Part shown: positions 37,594 through 49,823 of the stretch, piece by piece
Position numbering within the stretch: position 1 is the stretch's first letter
How the letters are laid out: each line of letters begins with the position of its first letter
Assembly: GCA_009602735.1 (NCBI GenBank)
Contig: WELA01004091.1
Location: forward strand, 149,959-213,958
Direction: 5' to 3'
Origin: Mesotaenium endlicherianum
Lineage: Eukaryota; Streptophyta; Zygnematophyceae; Zygnematales; Mesotaeniaceae
DNA: 64,000 nt
Translations under genes and position numbers: made by a program
Notes under the pieces: model-generated
What the model saw: only the letters and a program-made list of their open reading frames with translations
Database searches by the model: none
What the model was told of the DNA's origin: nothing

Positions 37594-38508
37594 CTACATC
37601 TGTGCTGGCAGCTGCGAGCGTTGTGGCTGCTGCTGCTGATGCTGGCGGGCAGGAGCAAAGCGTGCTGTTGAAGAGGGCAGCACCGGTGCCTCCTGGCGTA
37701 TGCCAGTGGATGCCAGGCCCACACGATCGCTGATGTTGCTCCGTGCGGCAGCCAGGCTTTGACGCTCCACAGCTTTGTAGGCGTCCTCCAGCGTGTAGTC
37801 GACGCCAGCGCGGTCAATGAGGGGAGCGATGGCCCTCTCCCTCAGACGCAGATCGATGGCTCGCAAGAAGATCTCCGCAGCCTCTCAGTCGGTGACAGTG
37901 CCCACGTCTTGACGTAGGTGGGTCAAGCGCCGGTACATCATGCGAATTGTCTCATCCTTGCGGGGATAGAAGCGGTGCAGCTCGTACACCTTCTCTTCGG
38001 TGGCAGACTGAAACTCCTCTCTGAGAACGTTCCAGAAGGCCTGGACAGGATCAGCTATGGGGGTGTCCACTGGCGGGTCCCCCACGGGCTCTGTGCGTGC
38101 GTAGATCTCAGCCGACTTCTCACGTTAGGTGTCGCGAGCCTCGTGAAGAAGGTAACGCATAAGTGTGCCAAACACCTGGCGCTTGGTGAGCGTCGGAGTC
38201 TTGAGCTTTGCGTTCTCAAAGTCAGCCTCGAACTCGGAGATGGTGTCGTCCAGATCACAGGTGCCTGGCCTACCGCTGAAACGGAAGAGAGAGGCTCTAT
38301 CTACCTTCGTATCTTGGTCTCCAGCCATAGAGCTCTGTAGATCAATGTAAGTCCACTGAGCCTGTGGCTCAATGACAAATGCAGGCTGGAAAGATACTTG
38401 ATGATCCCCTTCAGAAGGTTCAGTGATGGCACTAAGATCTGAGTCTGAGTCTTCCCCACTAACTCTTTTGTAGTAAGGCTGATAAGCGAGCCCACTACGA
38501 GTAGGCAT
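37594..38508 (-). pseudogene. Gag-like region of unit 1
   Basis: Minus-strand coding-like sequence starting MPTRSGLAYQPYYKR. Segments typical of retrotransposon gag follow: a SLFRFSGRPG...FEADFENAK block, then AFWNVLREEF and MMYRRLTHLRQ. Zinc-knuckle-like sequence (ACGGTGHTRCEC) lies further downstream near 37500-37530. It is split over several frames and is treated as a fossil. It is the only recognisable retroelement coding in the unit. Confidence 0.6.
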
Positions 38509-39423
38509 ACGCTGAAGATTCTAAATGCATGTAAGCAAAGCAAAGAGAGATCTTTTTAGATGTAAAGGTTTGTGTACTCTCCAGAGTGAGCACCTCAAGA
38601 CTGTGATCTGGTAGGAAAACAACTAATGAAGTATGGCCCAAAAGATCACTGGAAGCACATCATGATCTTCAAGAGTAGTCCTATGGCAGAGGGTATAAGC
38701 TGTGACTTTGCTCACCACTTGTGAAGTTCTTCTAGTGACTGGAAGCCAGCAAGGCTTGCCCTTCACAAGAGAGAGACTAAGTGATCCTGAAAACACAAGA
38801 GATAAAAGTGTAAGCTTTACTGATAATCTCTGTGACTTACAACTGGCATAATGGGACTTTCAAAAAGATGTCTTTCTAAGGACATCTCTAGTACTTATAC
38901 TCCTGGAAACCCGGCGGGTTAGGCGCGAATTCAATGCATGTAGTCTTTATCTAAGATCTACCTTTACACCCACACATATGTACCTATTGTGCTCGTGCTC
39001 CAATAGGCTAGTTACTACTCAATCCAATCAAAAGCGAGATGCTAGAATATGCTAAATGCTTGTGTGTGACGTTTCTGCTTTTTGAGAGGATCTTTCCTCG
39101 GTATTCAAGGTAAATTTTTTTCAAGTGGAAGGAAAATCTGTATACTTGTGGAAATTGACGAATACTCGAAAGAGCGAAAGTGAAAACTAACGTAGAATGT
39201 GTGCTTGTGAGAGTTGCACTCACAATGACTCTGCAGGTATTTATACCTGCACAACATGAGGCACTGGAGTGCTTCGAGTCACCACCTAGGGCACTGGTTC
39301 ATGTTCAACGAAAACGGTCGAAGGGACGTGTCCCATTCGGCCGAATGCTCGAAACGCGCAGTTGGCCGTTTGGAGACTTTTCGACGGTTTCCGAAAAACC
39401 GTTTCGCGCCAAACGGGCGTTTT

Positions 39424-39668
39424 NNNNNNNNNNNNNNNNNNNNNNNNNNNNNNNNNNNNNNNNNNNNNNNNNNNNNNNNNNNNNNNNNNNNNNNNNNNNN
39501 NNNNNNNNNNNNNNNNNNNNNNNNNNNNNNNNNNNNNNNNNNNNNNNNNNNNNNNNNNNNNNNNNNNNNNNNNNNNNNNNNNNNNNNNNNNNNNNNNNNN
39601 NNNNNNNNNNNNNNNNNNNNNNNNNNNNNNNNNNNNNNNNNNNNNNNNNNNNNNNNNNNNNNNNNNNN
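39424..39668. other. Assembly gap (245 N)
   Basis: Unknown bases where the terminal repeat passes into the GC-rich body of unit 2. The true length and content are unknown. Confidence 0.95.
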
Positions 39669-39975
39669 GCTGGCGCAGGTGCCGGTGCCGGCGCAGCTGC
39701 TGGCGCGTGCGTAGCAGCTGCTAGCGTGGCTGCCGGCGCTGGAGTGTGTACGGATGCCGGCGCACCCTCAGACGCAGGCGCAAGGGCTGCTGGCGCAGGC
39801 GCGTGCAAAGCAACTAACAGCGCAGCGGCCGTCGTCGGCGCAGCTGCCAAAACGGTTGCAAGTGCTGGCGTGGGCTCGGCTTCTGTGAGGCTGCCATGTG
39901 GCACGCCCTGGCTGCTCCAGGAGTCGCGAGGTCGCGTCGTCAGTCCGGCGTCGGCGTCGGTTCCGGCTGCCCCGT

Positions 39976-41506
39976 GCGAAACTTGTGGCGCCTCCCCCCT
40001 GATGCGTGCGCTAGCCGAAACCCCAGCAGCGCAAATTGCGTGTGCGCTAGGGCTTTGTGCGCAGCCTGGGTTTATGCCCTGGTTGTGCGCAGCCGTGAGC
40101 GCGTCGTCGGAGCTCTGGCCGGCGATTGGGCCGCACAGCGCATTTGGGGATGCCCCCCCTTGCGTGGGAATGCCAGACGTGACCGCCGGGTTGCATCTGG
40201 TTGTGCGGGGGCGTGTACGCATGACACCTGTCGTCATGTGCACGACTGCTACGGGCACTGTGGTGATGCGGGGGTGCTAACCAGCGGCGCATGCTGGAGC
40301 GGTGCTGTCGACGCGCTCCTCCGGCTGCGCTGTTTGCGCAGACGTACTTTCAGCAGCGCGTGCGCAAATGTGCCTGGCGCTCCTGTGCGCAGGTTGCAGC
40401 GCTACTGCTGGGCTGCCACGTGGCGCCTCCAGGTTGCTCTTGGCGCCGCTTGGACGTGACGCCGGTCCGTCGAGAGCGTAGGATGCGGCTGCCCCGAACG
40501 AAGCTCGTGGCGCCCCCTCCTCGGCACGTGCGCACGTTGCGATCCCAAATTTGCAAGTCGCGCGTGCGTCAGGGTTTTGTGCGCAGCCAGGATTTAAGCC
40601 CTGGTTGTGCGCAGGCCGGGGTCCATCGTCGAAGATGCGAACGGCAATCGGACAGCACAGCGCAGTTAGGGGTGCCACTATTGTCGCGAGAATGCTGGCC
40701 GCGCCTGCTTGTTCGCATCCTGCTGTACCGGGCCATGTGCTCGTGCCATGTGTAGATGCGAGCACGCAGCTGCTGTGCGCAGCTGCCGCTGGACCTGTGT
40801 CGCTTGCGCTGTCGGGCGCTGCGTCTGCTGTGCGTGCGCCAGATGGAGCTGCGCTGCTGCCAGATGGCGCTACGCTGTCCCAAGGGTGTTGGCTTGCACA
40901 GGCCGCGATCCCGGGGCCATCGTTGCGCTCCTCTGGCCGCGCTGGTTACGCAGATGCGCCTTCTTTAGTGCCTGCGCAGATGCGCACTGCGCTGCTGTGC
41001 GCAGCGTTCTGCGCTGCTGCCGTGCTGCCAAGTGGCGCCTCCAAGTTGCCCCTGACGCAGGCTGGCCGTGATGCCGGTCCGTCGAGGGCGAGGGATGCTG
41101 CCGTCTTGACTGAACCTCGTGGTGCCTCCCCTTCGGCGCGTGCGTTTGTCGTGACTCCGGCAGCGCAACTTGCGCTTTCGCTAGGGCTTTGTGCGCAGCC
41201 AGGGTTTATGCCCTGGTTGTGCGCAGCCGTGAGCGCCTCGTCGGAGCTCCGGCCGGCAGTCGGGGCGCATAGCGCCGTCGGGGATGCCTCCCTCCATGCG
41301 GCTATGCCGGCCGCGTTTGCCCGAGCGCTCCTCGCTGTGCCGGGCTGCGTGTGCGTGCCATGTGGCAGCGCGTGTGCGCAGCTGGCTTGCGCAGCTGCTG
41401 CTGGAGCTGTGCCGCCTGCGTTGCTGCCGAACGTGCGGAGCATAGTCCGTGGCGCTGGCCCATGTTGGCGTGTGCGCCTGGCCATGCCGACGCCGTAAGT
41501 CGGCAC
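39976..41506. repeat. Three-fold internal repeat, unit 2 copy
   Basis: Same three-copy arrangement as in unit 1, offset by 5176 bp and almost identical. Confidence 0.7.
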
Positions 41507-42769
41507 CGCGACCAGCGTGTGCGTGACACGTGGCGGCGGCTGCTGGGACCTGCTGTAAGCAGCAGCCAGCAGCGGGCGTTTGTCCTGTTGCTGCGCGCTC
41601 GTGCGCTGCGTTGCGCACGTCCGCGCGGCCGTTACTCGCACGGCCGCTGAAGCTGTAGCGGAAGTGGCCGGTTGACGGACTTGTGCCCGGGCGCCACCTG
41701 TCGCTGCACAGGCGCCGTGCAGCACTGCTGGCGCCAGCAGGGCAGCGCATGCAAAGGGCGCGTGTGTCGACGTCTGCGCGGGCTGCGCTGGCTGTTGCGT
41801 CCCGTCGATGGGCCTGATCGCAGCGTCGGCTGCCAGGACTGCGCTGGCGTGGGGCCTGCCACCTGTCACCTAGTGGAGACTCGCCGTGTCGCTGCTGACA
41901 GGTGTCAGCGCGGGACAAGCCGAGCCTGCACGAGCGTCGATGTCGGCGCCTGCGGCCTCCGTTGTGGGCACTTCGTCGTCGTGCGGACGTGCGCGTGGCG
42001 GCAGCGTTGACTCGATAGCGAGGCCGTGCACAACGCAAGCTGGTTGAGTTGCGCAGGCTTGGGGCCAGCCATCTGTCAGTGCGTGGGGGCCCGCTCTGTC
42101 GTTCCTGACAGGTGTGAGGACGGGGCGCGTAGGGTCTGCTGATGCGTCATTGTCGGCATGTGCAGCCCTCGTTGTAAGTGCGGCGTCATTGTGTTGACGC
42201 GTAGTTGACTGCAGCGCGGTGGCTGCGACAGCTGGCAGATTCTGGATCTGCCAAGTGTTAGCCTTGGGAGTGCACGCAAGTGCTGCGCCATCGCCAAATG
42301 TCAGCTCCCCAGCATCGGCCAGGGCTGCGTGTGCGAACAGCGCCTCGCAAGCGTCGTAGCTGTCGGCGGCAAAGAGGGCGCGGAGTCGCGCGTTCTCCGC
42401 CTCGGACGCAGCTAGCGCATCGCTGAGGTCGTCGTAGCTGAAGATGTCCTCCCCAGGTGTCAGTACGGGGTTTGTCGTAGCCGTGGCTGCCGTAATCGCG
42501 GGGCGTCCTCTCGTGCAAGGATTCTGCATGCCTTGCTAGCCCGAAGAGGGCGCAGGATCATCATGAGCGCGTCCAGCCTCCGTGTCGCGCTGCTTTTGCA
42601 AGCACACGACCTGCAAATGCTCTGCCTTGCCGCTGTAGGTGCAGTCACCTGGCCTGCCGTTCTGCGCCAGAGTGCACTCACAACGTGTGTGGCCCGTCCC
42701 TCCACATGCCCAGCTACGGTCGCCCGTCGTTGCATTCATGGAGATACGGCCACGTGGAGCATTGCGAGA

Positions 42770-43684
42770 CTACATCTGTGCTGGCAGCTGCGAGCGTTGT
42801 GGCTGCTGCTGCTGATGCTGGCGGGCAGGAGCAAAGCGTGCTGTTGAAGAGGGCAGCACCGGTGCCTCCTGGCGTATGCCAGTGGATGCCAGGCCCACAC
42901 GATCGCTGATGTTGCTCCGTGCGGCAGCCAGGCTTTGACGCTCCACAGCTTTGTAGGCGTCCTCCAGCGTGTAGTCGACGCCAGCGCGGTCAATGAGGGG
43001 AGCGATGGCCCTCTCCCTCAGACGCAGATCGATGGCTCGCAAGAAGATCTCCGCAGCCTCTCAGTCGGTGACAGTGCCCACGTCTTGACGTAGGTGGGTC
43101 AAGCGCCGGTACATCATGCGAATTGTCTCATCCTTGCGGGGATAGAAGCGGTGCAGCTCGTACACCTTCTCTTCGGTGGCAGACTGAAACTCCTCTCTGA
43201 GAACGTTCCAGAAGGCCTGGACAGGATCAGCTATGGGGGTGTCCACTGGCGGGTCCCCCACGGGCTCTGTGCGTGCGTAGATCTCAGCCGACTTCTCACG
43301 TTAGGTGTCGCGAGCCTCGTGAAGAAGGTAACGCATAAGTGTGCCAAACACCTGGCGCTTGGTGAGCGTCGGAGTCTTGAGCTTTGCGTTCTCAAAGTCA
43401 GCCTCGAACTCGGAGATGGTGTCGTCCAGATCACAGGTGCCTGGCCTACCGCTGAAACGGAAGAGAGAGGCTCTATCCACCTTCGTATCTTGGTCTCCAG
43501 CCATAGAGCTCTGTAGATCAATGTAAGTCCACTGAGCCTGTGGCTCAATGACAAATGCAGGCTGGAAAGATACTTGATGATCCCCTTCAGAAGGTTCAGT
43601 GATGGCACTAAGATCTGAGTCTGAGTCTTCCCCACTAACCCTTTTGTAGTAAGGCTGATAAGCGAGCCCACTACGAGTAGGCAT
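42770..43684 (-). pseudogene. Gag-like region of unit 2
   Basis: Nearly identical to the gag-like region of unit 1, with the same order of segments and the same minus orientation. It is in several pieces. Confidence 0.6.
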
Positions 43685-43746
43685 ACGCTGAAGATTCTAA
43701 ATGCTTGTAAGCAAAGCAAAGAGAGATCTTTTTAGATGTAAAGGTT

Positions 43747-44310
43747 TGTGTACTCTCCAGAGTGAGCACCTCAAGACTGTGATCTGGTAGGAAAACAACT
43801 AATGAAGTATGGCCCAAAAGATCACTGGAAGCACATCATGATCTTCAAGAGTAGTCCTATGGCAGAGGGTATAAGCTGTGACTTTGCTCACCACTTGTGA
43901 AGTTCTTCTAGTGACTGGAAGCCAGCAAGGCTTGCCCTTCACAAGAGAGAGACTAAGTGATCCTGAAAACACAAGAGATAAAAGTGTAAGCTTTACTGAT
44001 AATCTCTGTGACTTACAATTGGCATAATGGGACTTTTAAAAAGATGTCTTTCTAAGGACATCTCTAGTACTTATACTCTTGGAAACCCGGCGGGTTAGGC
44101 GCGAATTCAATGCATGTAGTCTTTATCTAAGATCTACCTTTACACCCACACATATGTACCTATTGTGCTCGTGCTCCAATAGGCTAGTTACTATTCAATC
44201 CAATCAAAATTGAGATGCTAGAATATGCTAAATGCTTGTGATAGGTCGAGCTCACTTTAGCACATGCCAAGCTTGTAAGATAAGCTTGCACACTTATGTT
44301 CGTGTAATCG
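43747..44310 (-). repeat. Third terminal repeat of the GC-rich element
   Basis: It starts TGTGTACTCTCC like the repeats at 33231 and 38571 and follows them, but it is a short form missing about 0.95 kb of the middle (the part equivalent to 33724-34668). It rejoins at ATAGGTCGAGCTCAC and stays alignable to about 44310. Sequence to about 44984 (ending AATCATGACA) may be the rest of the repeat, since unit 1 could be deleted there. The right boundary is unresolved. Confidence 0.6.
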
Positions 44311-45034
44311 GACGGTTGCCCGCTAAGCCGTGGTACTCCTGCAGGCTGTGACGGTTCCTGTCGGCTAAGCACATGTTGATCGGCTGCGCTTGGGCCAACC
44401 GACGGGCTGCAGCTGTCGGTCGGTGGCCTTGGGTGCCTTTGGTGGCCTCGCCACTTGGGTGTCGGGCACTTAGGAGTGCCTGGGCCCAAGTGACGGTACG
44501 TAAGTGTACCCGGGCCAAGTCGTGAAGCCCGCCATCTTCCGGTGGCTCCACGTGGCCTCGGTGGCTCCCGTCGCTTGGCGCCGAGCACAATTAAGTGCTC
44601 GGGCTGGCTGTCGTGTGAGCCTGGGCCAAGCGCAGAAGCCCGCCACCTTCCGGTGGCTCCACGTGGCCCCTCGACTCTTGTTGCCTTTGCTTCGGGCTGT
44701 CGCTTGGGTTCCTGCGGCCTGTAGTGGCTACGAATACAAAGTCAAGTGCCACCGTCCAGTTTTGGACGGGGTATTTGGCCTGTACCTCTGGTGCGTCTAG
44801 TAGGTCTGGCGCACGTGACAAGTGTTGACTTGTCACGTGGCATCTATCCCCTAGGCATGCGAGCATAGCAACTTAATAAACCATAAACACAAATGCAAAG
44901 AGGCAAATGCTCATTCGAGGTTGATCACTCACACGCTTGAAGCTCGGGTACGTGCAACGACTTCGACTCAATAAATCATGACACTCATCCCAGCTCCAAC
45001 TTAAGCAAAGTTAAACTTTAAAGAATCACCTACA
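44311..45034. other. Unassigned sequence right of the third terminal repeat
   Basis: 44311-44870 is GC-richer and holds two imperfect copies of a GCCACCTTCCGGTGGCTCC-like block (around 44527 and 44640). Part may belong to a full-length terminal repeat. No gene was recognised. Confidence 0.3.
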
Positions 45035-45310
45035 TATGGAATATTGCCACGTAAAATTTCAGAATTTAATATGAAGAGACCAATCAACAGTAGCAAATTT
45101 AGTTTTTTATCTAAAAATCGCAATAAGAGAAGAATATCTAATGTCAATTTTTGCTCTTTCTGGTTCTTGCAAACTGCCTCCAAGGGGTATTCTGCTGCTT
45201 CTTGATGGTGGCAGGCTGCCTCCCTGATGTCTTTAGGCTTCTGGTAGGAAGACCTGGGGTTGGTCCAAGATGGGGGTTGGCGGCATGGAAGCGTCTCAGC
45301 TTTTTCTTAA
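45035..45310 (-). mobile_element. Small inverted fragment of the element 1 family
   Basis: The reverse complement matches the C-terminal end of pol and the adjoining 3' untranslated part of element 1 (around 29520-29780), including the GGAGGCAGCCTGC repeats. Only this piece remains. Confidence 0.75.
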
Positions 45311-45746
45311 CACTAGCTATCCTGTAGATCCTATTTTGGTTATGGAACCAAATTTTGTTCTATACCTAGGCAAAATTCTGCACCCCCTTAGCATAAATTT
45401 TTTTTAATGGAATTGTCTGAACATAGACTCATTGGATGTGTCATAACTCAAACCCCTCCGGCAAATTAGTCTTAGCCCTAACGGCCAATTTCTGACGAAG
45501 TTATGTAAGTTTGCCGGCCAACAAGAGGTCACTTTCTGTTTTGATTTTGACCTTCGAACAGGCCTCTTTATGCCTGTCAGTTCTTTCGCTTTGCATGCTA
45601 CATAAGCCATGGCTGACATCGCTTTGTCTACAGGGCCCACGGTAGCCATAGGCACTAAGATACTAAGACCTAGTAAGATATGAAGTGAAACATGGGCAGC
45701 ACAAGAGTTCGGAGAGCACTACAAAGAGTTTTTTTTGGTAGGAATC
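45311..45746. other. Unassigned AT-rich DNA
   Basis: Nothing was recognised. It lies left of solo LTR B and joins 46459 when that LTR is discounted. Confidence 0.3.
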
Positions 45747-46458
45747 TGTAATAAATCAGTATATTGGTAGATATAATATTCATTTAAATATAATAGTTAA
45801 TTAAGTTCAGCCTGCTGAACTCTAGTTAATAATCAGTCTGCTGGACTTCATATTTAATATCAATTTAATGACTTAGCCGGAAGCAGCAGGCTGAAGTCAA
45901 CTTAAGTCAGCTTGCTGACACATTCTTTGACAGCCAGCTGACTTCCGTACTCGGTAGCAGCAAACTGCCTCGATATGCATCTAAGTGTGATATGCTAGAT
46001 GAATGGCCAGATGACATCCCTATAATGGATGGCGATTCGGGATGATGGAAGATGGCGGTGGATTTGGTTAACCGCGGTCCTACTAACGTGGTTAACTCCC
46101 GAGTAGGCGGTGCCATCGCACTGGCCGTTGAACAGTAAACTCATTCCATGTACATATGCTAGGCATTGCTCTCGAGTTCGGCATTCGAAAACGAGGCCAA
46201 CTCTCTTGGACAGCTTACTGAGAGAGATCTGAATCCAAGGCGAGAAGCCATTGATACGCACTGTTTTCAAACCTTGCTTATGTATGACTTTACTGATTGC
46301 ATTATTGATGCTAGTCTACTCGCATTTGACTTACGAGTATTGTACACTGCTAGTGTGTTGTCGTTTTGTCGTTTAACTAGTTAACGGAAAATACCATAAA
46401 GATTACTTGCTGATATAAAGATTTTTATTAATTGTTAATCGTAAGTCGATTCATTTCA
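45747..46458 (+). repeat. Solo LTR B of the TGTAATGAATC family
   Basis: 712 bp, starting TGTAATAAATCAG and ending GATTCATTTCA, with the 5-bp duplication GAATC at 45742-45746 and 46459-46463. Confidence 0.92.
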
Positions 46459-46890
46459 GAATCTTAAAAGAAGAGGTGCATAAGACAAAAGAAACTAAAT
46501 TCAAGATCTATTTTTGGCTACGATGGAGAGTACAAAACATGGGGACGCAAGCAGATACTACAATACATGCCTTCAATTCCCAAGATTCCGTTGGTTTTGT
46601 CCATATGAGGGAGTTGTTAGAGTTAAGGTCACTTCGGACCCACTTTCACAGCTTCCTCCTTCTCATGTGTTCCATGTGAATCCTAGCATTGAAAACACAC
46701 CCCCTGAACTAGAAGATACTCCCACGCCACCAAAAGACACTCCTACACTAGTAGCAGAGACAATAGACACTAAGGAAGAGTCAAAAACAGGTTTACAAGC
46801 GATAGATTCAGGACGGAAAAGAGGGAAACCATCAAAACAGTTAGTACCAGACATGTTTGTGCCTGCTAACAGAGAAGAGAGAAGGAACAG
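46459..46890 (+). other. Short coding-like stretch of unknown origin
   Basis: An open frame of about 130 codons from 46514 has a normal amino-acid mix (CPYEGVVRVKV, then Pro/Thr/Glu-rich, then Lys/Arg-rich) and runs into the element 2 LTR. It may be a fragment of a host or transposon gene disrupted by element 2. The family is not recognised. Confidence 0.35.
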
Positions 46891-47630
46891 TGTAAGGTCA
46901 TAGGTTTATAGAGTGCATTTTTGAGTTCCTTGAAAGTATGTTTGTATTGCATAGAAGCGTAGAGTGCATTTTTGTGGTCATTTTGATATAAAGTTCATCG
47001 ATTTTGGTCAAGTATTAAGAGAGTTATGGATTTCCGAAGTTTAATTAGTTTTGAGGTTGGTTCACGACTGTCCTTCGCGGTGAGCGCGACCGTCGGATTG
47101 ACCAACATCGTTGAGCAATCTGGCCCGTTAGAGTGAACTCGAACCTTCACGTAAGTTCGGTTGACGCGGAGTGCCGATTAGGTCGATTTATCTAGAAGTT
47201 TCGGATTAGCCTAGCGCGCCTAAGATAGAATATTCTAGTAATGTCGATGCATGTATGTGGACCTCAATTCGGCCCAACACGTCAAATGAGACTGATCTGG
47301 CCTACTCACGAATATTCTGGAAGGGACAATTTGACGAACACTTGGAAAATCACGTAGCTTCCTCCTAGAGAGGAGCACTTAGGCAGAAAACTATAAATAG
47401 GCATAACTTCTTCGTTTCTGGGGAGTTTTCAATTCTGTAAATTTCTACGGGTTTGTAATGACAAGGCCTTTTATCCTATATCATTTGTGAGCAGTTTCTT
47501 GCCACTCAATATGTTGAGTATTTTTCCTAAGCTTTCTTAGTGATATGTCGCTGCACTCTTTAGTATGATTGCAACTAGTTCCTTTCCTCGTGAGTCATTA
47601 CGCTTCTACTAGGGCACGCCGCCCCTTTCA
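46891..47630 (+). repeat. 5' LTR of element 2
   Basis: 740 bp, TGTAAGGTCATAGG to GCCCCTTTCA, followed by the primer binding site at 47634-47645. Confidence 0.88.
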
Positions 47631-47659
47631 TCTGGTATCGGAGCTGGGCTAGTTTGCAT

Positions 47660-48700
47660 ATTATATTATGAAGTCGCAGTCGGCAGCTGGAGGAGGTGAA
47701 CATGTCGAGCATGTTGAGCGCGCGGGGCTGCAGGCAACACCAACAATGACCAGAGAGCAACAAGAGATGCAGGCGATGCTAAGGCAAATGGCAAATGCAA
47801 TTGGAGGAGAAGTCTACGCCCAATTTTAACAAAATATGCGCGCGAAGGTGGAGAGAATAGTAAGAGTTGTTGTTGGGAACAACGCTTCGACAAGTTTGGC
47901 ATCTGCACCTGTTGTACCACCAATCGATATTAATCCAGTGGTGCAACCAGTTATTCCACCCACATCGAGAGTGCGTGCGCCTAAGTCTGAAGTGTATACT
48001 GGAGAGCGTGGATCGCCGCCTGTTCATCAGTGGATGTTTGGAGTGAAGAAGTTTATGGAGTATTCTGCGCTCACGCCTGACAGGCAAGTCGCCTTTGTGA
48101 TTACTTTGCTGAAGAAGAGTGCTGAAGCTTAATATGAGCGAGAGGAGCAGCTGTCTGAAGTTTGTGCTACTGTTGATCAGCTATTTGAAGGCTTGAAGAG
48201 GCAATATCAACCTATTGCACCCGAGGCTACCGCTCGAGATCTATTGGTGCACCTTCGTCAACGAGGAAGCGTTCAGGAGAATGTTTCGCGCTTCAACAAG
48301 CTGGTGCTTCAATGTCCATCAATGCACGAGTTAGAGATGATGGACAAGTTCAAGAGGGGACTCAAGCCAACTGTGGTCAAGGAAGTGGCGCTCAAGGACC
48401 TTACCAATCTTGGAGAAATGATGGCATTGACGACAAGGATCGACGCTGTGGAGTATAGTCAGAGGCAGTGGGGCAGCCACAACTTTGGGGGACGTCGACA
48501 CTTTAGATCTCAAGCGCCAAGCACGAGTGTCCAAGGTCCAGTACCTATGGAGTTGGGACTTGTTCAGTACCAGCGCAGGCAGCAAAGTTTTAAGCCGAGA
48601 GGACTCTGCTATAATTGCGGCAAGCTTGGGCATCTGGCTCGAGATTGTCATGTGAAGGTGAAGCAACCTCAACAACAAGAAAAAGGAGGACGCCAATAAG
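47660..48700 (+). pseudogene. gag: Gag region of element 2
   Basis: Retrotransposon gag domain (HQWMFGVKKFMEYS, LFEGLKRQYQPIAPEATARD-like sequence, FNKLVLQCPSM, KFKRGLKP) and a zinc knuckle (CYNCGKLGHLARDC) near the end. It is related to, but clearly distinct from, the gag of element 1. Fossil, broken. Confidence 0.85.
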
Positions 48701-49106
48701 TCGTTCTGGGGTGTCTATTGGCGTGCAGACGAGAACTCACAAGGAGGTTATCCCCAGGAGCCTGCCGAGAAGCAAGGGACGAGACGTTGACAAGTCCATC
48801 ATCGTGAAAGGAGTAGTCGACGGCAACAAGGCGAGGTGTATGGTCGACAATGGCGCAAGTGCAAACTTTGTGCACAAGAAGCTTGTGAAGGAGTGGCGAA
48901 TCCCTGTGCAAAAGCATTATGAGCCTAAGGAGGCAATTTTGGCGAATGGGCAGAGACTCAAGTGTGGTGCACCTACGGAAGCTATTCACGTGGAAGTAGC
49001 CAAGCATCGGAGTAAGGAAGTTATGGAGCAGGCAGAGTTGGGTCACCATGAGGTGATATTGGGCCGACCATGGCTAAGAAAAGTTCAAGTGTACTGGAGC
49101 ACAGGG

Positions 49107-49823
49107 GTAATGAATCAGTATATTGGTTGATATAATATTTATTTAAATTTAATGGTTAAAAAAGTTTAGCCTGCTGAACTTCAATTAATGTTGAGTCTGC
49201 TGGACTTTATATAATTATTAGTTTAATGACTCAGCTGGAAGCAGCAGGCTGAAGTCTACTAGGTCAGCTTGCTGACACATTCTTTGACAGCCAGCTGACT
49301 TCCGTACTCAGTAGCAGCGAACTGCCTAGATATGCATCTAGGTGTGGTGTGCTAGATGAATGGCCAGATGACATCCTTAGGATGGATGGCGATTCGGGAT
49401 GATGGGAGATGGCGGTGGATTTGGTTAACCCAGGTCCTACCAACGTGGTTAACTCCCGGGTAGGCGGTGCTATCGCACTCGCCGTTGAACAGTAAACTCA
49501 TTCCATGTACATATGCTAGGTATTGCCCTCGAGTTCGGCATTCGGAAACGAGGCCAACTCTCTTGTACAGCTTACTGAGAGAGATTTGAATTCAAGGCGA
49601 GAAGCCATTGATACGCACTGTCTCCTAGCCTTGCTTATGTGTGAGTTTATTGACTGCAATATTGATGCTAGTTTACTTCCATTTGACTTGCGAGTATTGT
49701 CCATTGCTAGTGTGTTGTCATTTGCTGTTTAATCAATGAACAGAAAATACCATAAAGAGTACTTGCTGATATAAAGATCTTCATTAATTGTTAATTGCTT
49801 ATTTGGTAAGTCGATTCATTTCA
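49107..49823 (+). repeat. Solo LTR C of the TGTAATGAATC family, inside element 2
   Basis: 717 bp ending GATTCATTTCA, with the 5-bp duplication ACAGG at 49102-49106 and 49824-49828. It is inserted between the protease and RT parts of element 2. Confidence 0.9.

Larger units (their letters stand above)
33231..38570 (-). mobile_element. GC-rich gag-only LTR-type element, tandem unit 1
   Basis: The left terminal repeat (33231 to about 34740) begins TGTGTACTCTCC and is AT-rich. The body to 38570 is minus-oriented, has a gag-like coding region at its right end and a GC-rich Ala/Arg-coding part at the left. The same terminal repeat starts again at 38571. No reverse transcriptase, integrase or protease is recognisable on either strand, so it resembles non-autonomous TR-GAG or LARD-type elements. 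Unit 1 lacks about 250 bp of body next to its left terminal repeat that unit 2 has. The left flank ends GGGAG, and no matching duplication was found at the right. The gag region is in several pieces. Confidence 0.6.
38571..43746 (-). mobile_element. GC-rich gag-only LTR-type element, tandem unit 2
   Basis: Head-to-tail copy of unit 1. The terminal repeat starts at 38571, a 245-N gap lies at 39424-39668, and the body runs to 43746. From 39918 on it matches unit 1 with a constant offset of 5176 bp and very few substitutions. 39669-39917 is a GC-rich Ala-coding stretch absent from unit 1. The shared pattern terminal repeat - body - terminal repeat - body - terminal repeat is what unequal recombination between LTRs produces. 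The gag-like region is in several pieces. Confidence 0.6.

Noticed and set aside
39180-40280. Open frames running through the N gap
   Set aside because: Unknown bases cannot support coding. The same holds for the frames across 54172-54946 and 20325-20389.
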